Assembly: GCA_900769765.1 (NCBI GenBank)
Contig: CAAGHW010000108.1
Coordinates: 1-12,333 of the forward strand
DNA length: 12,333 nt
Origin: Bacteroidaceae bacterium
Lineage (GTDB): Bacteria; Bacteroidota; Bacteroidia; Bacteroidales; Bacteroidaceae
Direction of reading: 5' to 3'
The translations under genes were made by a program, and so were the position numbers. A model generated the notes under the pieces. It searched no databases. It saw only the letters and a program-made list of their open reading frames with translations, and had not been told where the DNA came from. The number at the start of each line of letters is the position of its first letter. Position 1 is the first letter of the stretch. Shown here piece after piece: positions 1-6,690 of this stretch.

Positions 1-21
1 CACTTAAAACATTTATTTTTG

Positions 22-93
22 TAGCGCCTACGGGAATCGAACCCGTGTTCCATGCGTGAGAGGCATGTGTCCTAGCCACTAGACGAAAGCGCC
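22..93 (-). tRNA. tRNA-Glu (anticodon CUC)
   Basis: The minus strand folds into a full 72-nt cloverleaf: acceptor arm GGCGCTT, D arm GTCT/GGAC, anticodon stem CATGC/GCATG around loop CTCTCAC (anticodon CUC at 58-60, reading GAG), and T arm ACGGG/CCCGT with loop TTCGAAT. The discriminator is A73 at position 22 and no CCA tail is encoded. The first acceptor pair is a G1-U72 wobble, which is slightly unusual. It lies 15 bases after the Ser tRNA on the same strand, so the two are probably cut from one precursor. Confidence 0.95.
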
Positions 94-108
94 ATTCGCA
101 AAAATAAG

Positions 109-195
109 CGGAAGCTGGGGGATTCGAACCCCCGGTACGGTAACCCGTACGGCAGTTTAGCAAACTGCTGGTTTCAGCCACTCACCCAAACTTCC
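109..195 (-). tRNA. tRNA-Ser (anticodon GCU)
   Basis: Minus-strand cloverleaf with acceptor arm GGAAGTT/AGCTTCC, anticodon stem GCAGT/ACTGC around loop TTGCTAA (anticodon GCU, reading AGC/AGU), a T arm CGGGG-GTTCGAA-type, and the long variable arm expected of a serine tRNA (GTACGG/CCGTAC). The discriminator is G73 and CCA is not encoded. It is the promoter-proximal gene of a two-tRNA unit. Confidence 0.95.
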
Positions 196-226
196 ATTTG
201 GTAGCTTACGCCCTTATTTTGCGTTG

Positions 227-258
227 CAAAGGTAGAACATTTCATTGGATTACACAAA
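227..258 (-). promoter_or_regulatory. Bacteroidetes-type promoter of the tRNA-Ser/tRNA-Glu unit
   Basis: On the minus strand, TTTG (255-258) is followed after exactly 20 bases by TACCTTTG (227-234). This matches the established Bacteroidetes sigma-ABfr pattern TTTG-N19-21-TAnnTTTG. The inferred transcript start near 220 leaves a leader of about 25 bases before the tRNA-Ser 5' end. Confidence 0.8.
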
Positions 259-375
259 TATTACAAGCATTATTTTTCAAAAAAATCAATAAAACACAAA
301 ATGTCACCCAAGTTTATCGTTTAATATTAGCAAATAACAGACTTATTGACTACTTTTACAAAATAATACTGCCGT

Positions 376-1320
376 ATGCCGATAGATATAATAAAATATA
401 ACAGCAACATGAAAGATTGTTGGGATGCCTTTGTCAAGTCGTCCAAGAACGGTACATTCCTGTTCATGCGCGATTACATGGATTACCACAGCGACCGTTT
501 TACCGACAACTCTCTCATGTTCTATTGCGACAACAGGCTGTTGGCCATTCTGCCGGCAAACATCCGCGACGAAGAGCATACGCTTGTCTCGCATGGCGGA
601 CTCACCTACGGAGGTTTTATCATGCAGCCCGATACAAAGGCAAGCAACATGATAGAGATTGTAGAGGAACTGAAAAGATATATGCAGGAGACAGGAATAG
701 AGCGCCTCATATACAAACCTGTTCCTTATATATATAACAAGATACCAAGCGAAGAACCGCTCTATGCCCTATTCCATGCAGGAGCCAGATTATCGGCACG
801 CGCCATATCAACTACCATCGACAACGGCGAACGCATAAAGTTCAGCCAACTGCGCAAACGCTGTATTTCAAGAGCCATTAAAGCCGGCATCGAATGTCAC
901 GAATCAAACGAGTATCACAAGTTCTGGGAGATACTCACCAATGTTCTGCAAAACCGACACGACTGCACCCCGGTACACACCGAAGAGGAGATTGAACTGC
1001 TGCACAGCAGGTTTCCCGATAACATAAGGCTATACACAGCCGAGCAGAATGGAGAACCCATAGCCGGCATTGTAGTCTACGAAACCGACACGACGGCACA
1101 TTTCCAATACATAGCTACTTCTGACGAAGGACGCTCAATAGGCGCACTTGATATGCTTGTCTCACATCTCATAGAGAATGTTTACACCCACAAGAGATTT
1201 ATCGACTTCGGGATATCGACAGAACAGGGCGGCACATACCTGAACAACGGACTCATTGCCCAAAAAGAGGGATTCGGCGGACGTGCCGTGGTGTACGACA
1301 CCTACGAACTCAATATCTGA
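376..1320 (+). CDS. GNAT/FemAB-like N-acetyltransferase, 314 aa
   Basis: Probable acyl- or aminoacyl-transferase of the large GNAT superfamily; the acceptor substrate cannot be told from sequence. The N-terminal segment NGTFLFMRDYMDYHSDRF (residues 25-42) and the HGGLTYGGF block (73-81) recall a family common in Bacteroidales. The basic RKRCISRAIKAGIE segment (160-173) resembles the FemAB-like substrate helix. The C-terminal half (IAGIVVYE, 229-236; GALDMLVSHLI, 256-266; YLNNGLIAQKEGFGG) looks like an acetyl-CoA-binding fold. It is soluble, with no signal peptide. I take the ATG at 376 because the N-terminal residues before Met12 look family-like. No strong ribosome site is visible. It is divergent from the tRNA unit and its last 11 bases overlap the 3' end of the convergent deaminase gene. 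Confidence 0.85.
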   Translation: MPIDIIKYNSNMKDCWDAFVKSSKNGTFLFMRDYMDYHSDRFTDNSLMFYCDNRLLAILPANIRDEEHTLVSHGGLTYGGFIMQPDTKASNMIEIVEELKRYMQETGIERLIYKPVPYIYNKIPSEEPLYALFHAGARLSARAISTTIDNGERIKFSQLRKRCISRAIKAGIECHESNEYHKFWEILTNVLQNRHDCTPVHTEEEIELLHSRFPDNIRLYTAEQNGEPIAGIVVYETDTTAHFQYIATSDEGRSIGALDMLVSHLIENVYTHKRFIDFGISTEQGGTYLNNGLIAQKEGFGGRAVVYDTYELNI

Positions 1321-1777
1321 TTTTATCCTCTTTCTCTTGCCATGCACGGAACGGAGCCAAAGCTTCATCGTGCAGAATATTCTCTACAGGTTTATTGCGT
1401 TTGTCGGGAGTAAGTTCCAACTCGCGGTAGATAAAAGAGTCATCGAAATCTATTCTTGCCGCATCGTACTGGTTTGCGCCATAATATATCTTGTCGATAT
1501 GCGCCCAATATATCGCACCCAAGCACATAGGGCAAGGCTCACACGAGGTATATATGACACAGCCACTCAAATCAAAAGTACCCAGCTTTGTACATGCTGC
1601 ACGTATGGCACTCACCTCGGCATGAGCCGTAGGGTCATTATTTGCTGTAACCCTGTTTGCTCCCGTAGCAACAACCTCTCCGTCCTTCACAATGACAGCC
1701 CCGAACGGACCTCCACCGTTCTTGATATTCTCTACTGCCAAATCAATAGCCTGACGCATAAAATCCTCGTGTCCCAT
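1310..1777 (-). CDS. guaD: Guanine deaminase (CDA-fold), 155 aa
   Basis: Zinc enzyme of the cytidine deaminase superfamily, most likely converting guanine to xanthine plus ammonia in purine salvage. The zinc site is visible as H52-A53-E54 and P81-C82-P83-M84-C85. The FDDSFIY block (111-117) and a C-terminal Tyr155 match the Bacillus subtilis-type guanine deaminase, where a C-terminal Tyr and an Asp at the equivalent place contact the substrate. This separates it from the related tRNA adenosine deaminase TadA, which lacks those two features. Length fits the family (about 156 aa). The start ATG gives a normal N-terminus (MGHEDFMRQAI). The terminator of nadC lies just upstream, so it is probably transcribed on its own; only a poor promoter match (TTTATTTG, 1803-1810) is visible. 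Its stop codon lies inside the 3' end of the convergent acetyltransferase gene. Confidence 0.9.
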   Translation of the reverse strand: MGHEDFMRQAIDLAVENIKNGGGPFGAVIVKDGEVVATGANRVTANNDPTAHAEVSAIRAACTKLGTFDLSGCVIYTSCEPCPMCLGAIYWAHIDKIYYGANQYDAARIDFDDSFIYRELELTPDKRNKPVENILHDEALAPFRAWQEKEDKIRY

Positions 1778-1836
1778 AACATTCCATTTTATAAAAGTAG
1801 AACAAATAAAGAAAGACGATGTTCACTATTAAAATA

Positions 1837-1874
1837 TAAAAACAGCATTCTCCCCCATTGGGAGTATGCTGTTT
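1837..1874 (-). terminator. Intrinsic terminator of nadC
   Basis: Inverted repeat with arms AACAGCAT-t-CTCCC (1841-1854) and GGGAG-t-ATGCTGTT (1860-1873): 13 pairs, one T/T mismatch and a 5-base loop. On the minus strand it ends in a run of T (about 1842 down to 1837) and begins 19 bases after the nadC stop. The opposite strand has only a weak T run. Confidence 0.8.
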
Positions 1875-1892
1875 CATATATACGCGCGCGGT

Positions 1893-2744
1893 TTATTGAA
1901 CTGCCTTAAAGCTCATATCAAGCCCCTTCACCGAGTGTGTAAGCGCACCCACAGAGATGAAGTCCACACCGCAGAGAGCATAGTCGCGCAAAGTATCGAA
2001 TGTGATACCGCCTGACGATTCAGTCTCAAAGCGACCGGCAACCATCTCGACTGCCTTGCGTGTCTTTTCAGTATCGAAGTTATCGAACATTATGCGCTGC
2101 ACGCCACCCATGTCGAGAACCTTCTGCAAATCCTCGAGAGTACGCACCTCGACCTCAATCTTCAAATCCTTGCCACAAGCCCTGCAATACTCCTTGGCAC
2201 GTGAAACAGCCTGCTCGATGCCACCTGCAAAATCAACGTGGTTATCCTTGATGAGAATCATATCGAAAAGACCTATTCTGTGGTTCACGCCACCACCGAT
2301 GCGCACAGCCTCCTTTTCCATGATGCGCATACCCGGAGTAGTCTTGCGGGTATCGAGCACGCGAGTGTTTGTACCTTCGAGCTGACGTACATACTTGCGT
2401 GTCATTGTAGCGATACCGCTCATGCGCTGCATGACGTTGAGCATGAGACGTTCAGTCTGCAACAACGACCTTACGCTACCTGTTACATACATGGCAATGT
2501 CGCCCTTCTTTACCTCGGCACCATCCTCAATGAGTACCTCAACCAGCAAATCCTTGTCGAAACGTGCAAAGATACGCTTTGCCATCTCAATGCCGGCAAG
2601 CACGCCATCTTCCTTGATGAGAAGCATATTCTTTCCCATAGCATCGGCAGGGATAGTAGAAAGGGTTGTATGGTCGCCATCACCAATATCCTCGGCAAAG
2701 GCCAAATCGATAAGCTTGTCGATAAGTTCGTCTTTTACGTTCAT
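1893..2744 (-). CDS. nadC: Nicotinate-nucleotide pyrophosphorylase (carboxylating), 283 aa
   Basis: Quinolinate phosphoribosyltransferase: quinolinate plus PRPP gives nicotinate mononucleotide, CO2 and PPi in de novo NAD synthesis, in the cytosol. Family blocks appear in order: EDIGDGDHTT (18-27), ERLMLNVMQRMSGIAT (98-113), DTRKTTPGMR (131-140), GGVNHRIGLFDMILIKDNH (151-169), EVEV (197-200), DNF (221-223), ESSGGI (242-247) and SVGALTHS (264-271). The likely substrate-binding basic residues R99, R133, K134, H155, R156 and K166 are all present. Length is normal. No nadA or nadB is adjacent. The gene has a well-spaced promoter (2773-2804) and its own terminator, so it looks monocistronic, and it is divergent from rlmH. 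Confidence 0.96.
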   Translation of the reverse strand: MNVKDELIDKLIDLAFAEDIGDGDHTTLSTIPADAMGKNMLLIKEDGVLAGIEMAKRIFARFDKDLLVEVLIEDGAEVKKGDIAMYVTGSVRSLLQTERLMLNVMQRMSGIATMTRKYVRQLEGTNTRVLDTRKTTPGMRIMEKEAVRIGGGVNHRIGLFDMILIKDNHVDFAGGIEQAVSRAKEYCRACGKDLKIEVEVRTLEDLQKVLDMGGVQRIMFDNFDTEKTRKAVEMVAGRFETESSGGITFDTLRDYALCGVDFISVGALTHSVKGLDMSFKAVQ

Positions 2745-2772
2745 AATAAGAAATATTGAATACTATTTTTTG

Positions 2773-2804
2773 CGAAGATACATATTTCTTACTATTGAAG
2801 CAAA
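2773..2804 (-). promoter_or_regulatory. Probable nadC promoter
   Basis: On the minus strand, TTTG (2801-2804), 20 bases, then TATCTTCG (2773-2780). The spacing is identical to the tRNA promoter in this window; the -7 element differs from TAnnTTTG by one base. The inferred transcript start near 2766 gives a leader of about 20 bases. Confidence 0.55.
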
Positions 2805-2824
2805 GAAGAAAGACAAATTTATAG

Positions 2825-2832
2825 TATCTTCG
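2825..2832 (+). promoter_or_regulatory. Candidate rlmH -7 element
   Basis: TATCTTCG on the plus strand, identical to the -7 box proposed for divergent nadC and placed 23 bases before the rlmH ATG. No TTTG is seen at the expected -33 position, so the support is the -7 box and its placement only. Confidence 0.35.
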
Positions 2833-2855
2833 TGACGATATTAAATTCAAGGACA

Positions 2856-3329
2856 ATGAAAATCACCTTACTCGTCGTTGGACGCACCGTTGACAACAAC
2901 ATAATAGCAGGCATAAAGGACTACACACAACGTGTGGGACACTTTGTTCAGTTCGACATGGAGGTCATACCCGAGCTGAAAAATGCAAAAAAGCTGAGCG
3001 AAACGCAACAGAAAGAGATGGAAGGTGAGCTTATACTCAAAGCCATTGCTCCCGGTGACCGCGTTGTATTGCTCGACGAAGGAGGCAAGGAGTTCCGCTC
3101 GACAGAGTTTGCCGCATGGATAGAGCACAAGCAGAACATATCGACAAAACGTCTGCTGTTCATCGTTGGCGGCCCTTACGGATTTGCGCAGAAAGTCTAT
3201 GACGCAGCGCATGAAAAGCTGTCGCTCTCAAAGATGACATTCTCGCATCAGATGATACGTTTGCTGTTCATCGAACAGCTCTACAGGGCATATACAATCA
3301 TCAACCACCTGCCATATCATCACAATTAA
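2856..3329 (+). CDS. rlmH: 23S rRNA (pseudouridine1915-N3)-methyltransferase, 157 aa
   Basis: SPOUT-class methyltransferase that uses S-adenosylmethionine to N3-methylate pseudouridine 1915 in helix 69 of 23S rRNA on assembled 70S ribosomes; it works as a dimer. Visible blocks: MKITLLVVGRT at the start, LDEGGKEFRSTEFA (73-86), the cofactor-knot IVGGPYGF (103-110), and the near-invariant tail LSLSKMTFSHQMIRLLF then EQLYRAYTIINHLPYHHN (140-157). An upstream in-frame start at 2832 would add eight residues not typical of the family, so I use the ATG at 2856, which gives the usual 155-159 aa length. An AAGGA lies at 2849-2853, only two bases from the ATG and thus too close for classic ribosome binding. 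The gene ends 6 bases from the convergent lipoprotein gene with no terminator between. Confidence 0.96.
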   Translation: MKITLLVVGRTVDNNIIAGIKDYTQRVGHFVQFDMEVIPELKNAKKLSETQQKEMEGELILKAIAPGDRVVLLDEGGKEFRSTEFAAWIEHKQNISTKRLLFIVGGPYGFAQKVYDAAHEKLSLSKMTFSHQMIRLLFIEQLYRAYTIINHLPYHHN

Positions 3330-3335
3330 TAACGG

Positions 3336-4778
3336 CTAAAACGCAGTTTCGACAAACTGATAACACCCGGCATCAATAGCCTCAGACCCGCGCACCACAC
3401 CATCGAGGTCATACGGAAGAACATCGAGGAAAGCATCGGAAGCCACGCCACGCGCCGTTGAATTTTCCGTAAGGTGGAAATCATAATCGAACACATCATT
3501 GTCTATCTTTACAAAATGCTCCTTTGCAAAAGGCGGCACATCGGGCCTGTCATATATGATATTCACAAAGAACTCATCCTGTGTATCGACGGTGTTTATC
3601 AACGAATTTTCGAAATAGTAATTTGTGGGACAAGAGACGGTTTCGTCAAACTCGGTAAAATATCCCATAATCTCATCATCCTTTGTTCCTGTGATGATAC
3701 AATTCCTGAACGACGCTCCGTACAACGGCATAGGCTCCCCCTCCAGACTGTTATGCAGAGCAAGAGCCACATCTCGCTGTTTCCAAACATAGAAATTGGC
3801 AATGGTGCAATGAGCAAAAGAGACATCACCGCCAACCACTTTCACGCAGTTACCCTGTGCATTGGCAATCAGAGAATTCACAACATCAACATGTGCCACA
3901 TAAGTCTCGAGGGCATGACCTGTAAAGTTCTGCAACCTTGACGAAGTTATAGTAAGACGCTGCACCGTCGTATCTCCTTTTTCTACCTTTACACCGAACT
4001 CAGCACCATGAATATCGCAATATTCCAGAACATTGCCGTTACTTGTGGAGTCGATAAGCACACCACCCCATTTTCCCGGCACGCGGTCATAAGGCAGATA
4101 ACTGAAAAGATTGTCTGTCCTGTCACCCCTGAACACCACAGGAGAGGCATTGTCACCCTTTACGTTCAACATTCCCCTGACCTTCAGGCATGCCTTGTCG
4201 TGAAAATATAATGTAGCACCCTTCTCTATATTCAGTACAACATCCTTTGCAACCGTAAGGCTGTCATAAATGACATAATGCCCAGCCGTGAATGTCCTGT
4301 CGGAAGTTATGCTTTCGCCATACATAAAAACGACATCCCTGCCGTGTGCCACAAGAATAACCTTTTGTTCAACACCGCTCTCAAGCGTAAAAATCAGCGA
4401 ATCCTTTACCAAGAACGGCACATCAAGACCATTCTTGTCCAGTTTAACCGATGCCACTACGAAAAGACTGTCCTTTGCCCTTATTTCAAGGTCGCGCATC
4501 ACCGTACCGTACTGCCCGTCAACCAGCACGTCAAAGCCGGAAGTGCCACCACTCCCAAGCCTTACATCGTTTATACGCAATGAGTTCTTGTTTCTGTTAT
4601 GTACGACAAACATCGCCGACGGTGATACCTTGTCGGTAAAGATGGTGTCAAAAGAGACAGTGTCGGTCGAGAACTCCAACCGCAACGACGGAGAAGAAGA
4701 GAAGCCGGCATCTTCGTTACAAGCAACGAAGAGTGCCGACATCAATATAATACAAAAGGCTAAAACCTGTCTTTTCAT
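3336..4778 (-). CDS. Beta-helix lipoprotein, choice-of-anchor-Q-like C-terminus, 480 aa
   Basis: Predicted exported lipoprotein of unknown function. The N-terminus is basic and hydrophobic, ending in LFVAC with the lipidated Cys at residue 20. Residues of about 25-140 look like a beta-sandwich (FDTIFTDKVSP and following). From about 150 onward come short repeats typical of a right-handed parallel beta-helix: VLEYCDIHGAEFGVKV, VVNSLIANAQGNCVKV, FRNCIITG and YYFENSLIN. The end, DLDGVVRGSEAIDAGCYQF, matches the motif closing 'choice-of-anchor Q' beta-helix proteins. Such folds often bind or cleave polysaccharides, but no catalytic set is identifiable. I start at ATG 4778; a GTG one codon upstream (4781) is possible. 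It lies 79 bases downstream of pepD on the same strand, and no promoter matching the Bacteroidetes pattern is visible in the gap, so read-through from pepD is possible. Confidence 0.85.
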   Translation of the reverse strand: MKRQVLAFCIILMSALFVACNEDAGFSSSPSLRLEFSTDTVSFDTIFTDKVSPSAMFVVHNRNKNSLRINDVRLGSGGTSGFDVLVDGQYGTVMRDLEIRAKDSLFVVASVKLDKNGLDVPFLVKDSLIFTLESGVEQKVILVAHGRDVVFMYGESITSDRTFTAGHYVIYDSLTVAKDVVLNIEKGATLYFHDKACLKVRGMLNVKGDNASPVVFRGDRTDNLFSYLPYDRVPGKWGGVLIDSTSNGNVLEYCDIHGAEFGVKVEKGDTTVQRLTITSSRLQNFTGHALETYVAHVDVVNSLIANAQGNCVKVVGGDVSFAHCTIANFYVWKQRDVALALHNSLEGEPMPLYGASFRNCIITGTKDDEIMGYFTEFDETVSCPTNYYFENSLINTVDTQDEFFVNIIYDRPDVPPFAKEHFVKIDNDVFDYDFHLTENSTARGVASDAFLDVLPYDLDGVVRGSEAIDAGCYQFVETAF

Positions 4779-4793
4779 CACGCGTACATTATA

Positions 4794-4848
4794 TTACATA
4801 ATATGTAACGCATATATTCCCGTTTTATTGCACGCAACAGAACGGGAA
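4794..4848. promoter_or_regulatory. Two inverted repeats in the pepD-lipoprotein gap
   Basis: TTCCCGTT (4817-4824) pairs with AACGGGAA (4841-4848), and inside the loop TTGC/GCAA can also pair. A second repeat, TTACAT-AAT-ATGTAA, spans 4794-4808. Neither is followed by a T run on the minus strand, so a classic terminator is unlikely. They could be an operator, an attenuating structure or a processing site between the two genes. Confidence 0.4.
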
Positions 4849-4860
4849 CACATATTAAAA

Positions 4861-6318
4861 TCACTTCTGTGGAGCATTCTCGAGCAAAGCGACAAGATGA
4901 CGCCACCAACGCTCGGTAGATGCTATGTCAAGACGCTCATCGGGCGAGTGCACGCCGCGCATTGTAGGACCGAACGAAATCATATCGAGCTGCGGAGCCT
5001 TCTCGAGGAACAAACCGCACTCCAATCCTGCATGAATAGCCTTGATCTTAGCCTCGGCAGCGAACAGGTTCTTGTATGTTTCACAAGCCACCTTCAGAAT
5101 CTCCGATTTTACGTTGGGTTTCCAACCCGGATATCCGCCGCTTGTAGTAACCACTGCACCACCCAACTCAAATGCAGCACGTACCGTATCAGATACATTG
5201 TCGCGAGCCGACTCAACCGAACTGCGCTGACTTGCCGTAACAAGGATTTTGTTCTCTGCAACACGCTTTACCGATGCAAGATTGCTTGAAGTCTCTACCA
5301 AGCCTGGCATATCGGCACTCATGGCATACACACCATTGAAGACAGCCTGCAAAGAGAGCAGGAGTTTCTTTGCCGATTCGCGGTCGATAGCCTTTTCTAC
5401 GGCATCGGTGCTCTGCATTGTAAAACGTGCCGTAGGCTCTGTTGCAGAATATTCTGCCTGCACCTCAGCCGCAAAGATATTGAACTCCACGCGCACCGCC
5501 TCTTTGTCGGCCGAAGGAACGGCAATGACAGCCGATGCGTCACGAGGGATTGCATTATGCAGGCTGCCACCGCTTATTTCGCACAGATAGCAATCGTGTT
5601 TCTTCGACACACGGTTGATGAAACGCGCCATAAGCTTGTTGGCATTTGCGCGTTCCTTGTTAATATCGTCGCCCGAGTGACCGCCTGTAAGGCTGTTGAT
5701 ATCTACCTTCAAGAAGAAGTAACCTTGTGGAACATCCACCCAACCGTGTGTAAATTCTGCATAGTTACACACACCGCCTGCACAACCAATGAACATCTCG
5801 CCCTCATCTTCCGAATCGAGGTTTACAAGAATATCGCCCTGCAGGAACTCCGATGTCAGCTTTTCGGCACCTGTCAAGCCTGTCTCCTCGTCTATTGTAA
5901 ACAGGCAGTTTACAGGACCATGTTTAAGTTCCTTGTCGGCAAGGACAGCCATAGCAGCAGCGACACCGATACCGTTGTCGGCACCAAGAGTAGTACCCTG
6001 CGCTTTCAGCCACTCGCCATCGACAAATGTACGGATGGGGTCTTTTGTAAAGTCGTGTTCTACATCGGGACGCTTGTCGCAAACCATATCCATGTGTCCC
6101 TGCAGAATAATAGTCTTGCGGTTTTCATAACCCGGATATGCCGGTTTCTTTATAAGCACGTTGCCCACCTCGTCGGCAATAGTCTCATAGCCGAGTTCCT
6201 TACCGAAATTCTGAAGAAAAGCAGAAATCTGAGCCTCATTCTTTGAACCATGAGGTATTTCGCATATACGGAAAAAGAAATTGAATACCGATTCGGGCTG
6301 TAATTTTAGTTGTTCCAT
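4861..6318 (-). CDS. pepD: Aminoacyl-histidine dipeptidase (Xaa-His, M20 family), 485 aa
   Basis: Dinuclear zinc metallopeptidase that hydrolyses Xaa-His and other dipeptides in the cytosol, in peptide utilisation. Expected metal ligands are all present: H75 (in LQGHMDMV, 72-79), D114 (LGADNG), E145 (IDEETGLTG), D168 (NLDSED) and H457 (MRGVHSPDE). The presumed catalytic residues D77 and E144 are intact. These sit at a constant small offset from the E. coli PepD ligands as I recall them, and the length equals the 485 aa of that enzyme. The start ATG gives MEQLKLQPESVFNFFFRICEIPHGS-type sequence, normal for the family. No signal peptide is present. It is divergent from the 76-aa membrane gene across a 138-base AT-rich gap; no clear -33/-7 pair was found for pepD. 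Confidence 0.95.
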   Translation of the reverse strand: MEQLKLQPESVFNFFFRICEIPHGSKNEAQISAFLQNFGKELGYETIADEVGNVLIKKPAYPGYENRKTIILQGHMDMVCDKRPDVEHDFTKDPIRTFVDGEWLKAQGTTLGADNGIGVAAAMAVLADKELKHGPVNCLFTIDEETGLTGAEKLTSEFLQGDILVNLDSEDEGEMFIGCAGGVCNYAEFTHGWVDVPQGYFFLKVDINSLTGGHSGDDINKERANANKLMARFINRVSKKHDCYLCEISGGSLHNAIPRDASAVIAVPSADKEAVRVEFNIFAAEVQAEYSATEPTARFTMQSTDAVEKAIDRESAKKLLLSLQAVFNGVYAMSADMPGLVETSSNLASVKRVAENKILVTASQRSSVESARDNVSDTVRAAFELGGAVVTTSGGYPGWKPNVKSEILKVACETYKNLFAAEAKIKAIHAGLECGLFLEKAPQLDMISFGPTMRGVHSPDERLDIASTERWWRHLVALLENAPQK

Positions 6319-6422
6319 ATCATTTATAGTTTAAATTTGTTAATATCGCTTTTGTTTTTGCAAAAAATATTTAATTACTTAATTAGTAGTCCTTTTTATG
6401 ATTTATTTATTCCAATAATCAA

Positions 6423-6430
6423 TATCTTTG
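6423..6430 (+). promoter_or_regulatory. -7 element for the 76-aa/OmpH-like operon
   Basis: TATCTTTG is an exact TAnnTTTG match, 26 bases before the ATG at 6457. No TTTG lies at the expected -33 distance, so it is a partial promoter match. Its position inside the upstream extension of the reading frame argues against any start before 6457. Confidence 0.5.
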
Positions 6431-6456
6431 TAATACAAAATTTAAGTACAAATATA

Positions 6457-6687
6457 ATGGAAATGTTTAGAACTTTACTATTTACGTTGTTAATAATTGC
6501 AATAAGCGTTGCATTGCTTTCAATCACCGTAATAATAAAGAAGAACGGCAAGTTTCCAAACACCCACGTAGGCGGGAACAGACACATGCGCAAGAGGGGT
6601 ATCAAATGCGTACAGTCACAGGACAGGGATGCACGTAAGGAGAACCCCATGGCGGTAAAAGAGACAAACAAAAAAACAAACATATAA
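6457..6687 (+). CDS. Small single-pass membrane protein, 76 aa
   Basis: No known function. Residues 5-27 form one transmembrane helix (LLFTLLIIAISVALLSITVI). Next comes the block GKFPNTHVGGN (31-41) and a basic segment RKRGIKCVQSQDRDAR (45-60) with a single Cys51, then a hydrophilic tail. I recognise the FPNTHV...R.KGI.C.QSQDR pattern from small hypothetical proteins common in Bacteroidales. The reading frame is open from 6310, but the 49 extra residues are low-complexity, span the -7 box and are not family-like, so I start at ATG 6457 (ATG 6463 is an alternative). Only 3 bases separate its stop from the next gene, so the two are almost certainly co-transcribed, suggesting an envelope role. 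Confidence 0.8.
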   Translation: MEMFRTLLFTLLIIAISVALLSITVIIKKNGKFPNTHVGGNRHMRKRGIKCVQSQDRDARKENPMAVKETNKKTNI

Positions 6688-6690
6688 TCT

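Noticed and set aside
1310..1777. Assignment as tRNA adenosine deaminase (tadA)
   Set aside because: The HAE and PCxxC motifs are shared, but FDDSFIY and the C-terminal Tyr point to guanine deaminase.
1256..1909. 217-codon plus-strand frame opposite guaD
   Set aside because: It covers the antisense of guaD and reads through the nadC terminator, so it is a shadow frame.
2832..2855. Upstream start for rlmH adding eight residues
   Set aside because: The added residues are not family-like, and the start would overlap the proposed -7 box; ATG 2856 gives MKITLLVVG and the normal length.
4288..5289. 333-codon plus-strand frame across the lipoprotein and pepD genes
   Set aside because: It lies antisense to two well-supported genes, shows no domain or motif, and spans their intergenic gap.
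6310..6456. N-terminal 49-residue extension of the small membrane protein
   Set aside because: It is AT-rich, low-complexity sequence that overlaps the pepD start and spans an exact TAnnTTTG box; the ATG at 6457 gives the family-like N-terminus.
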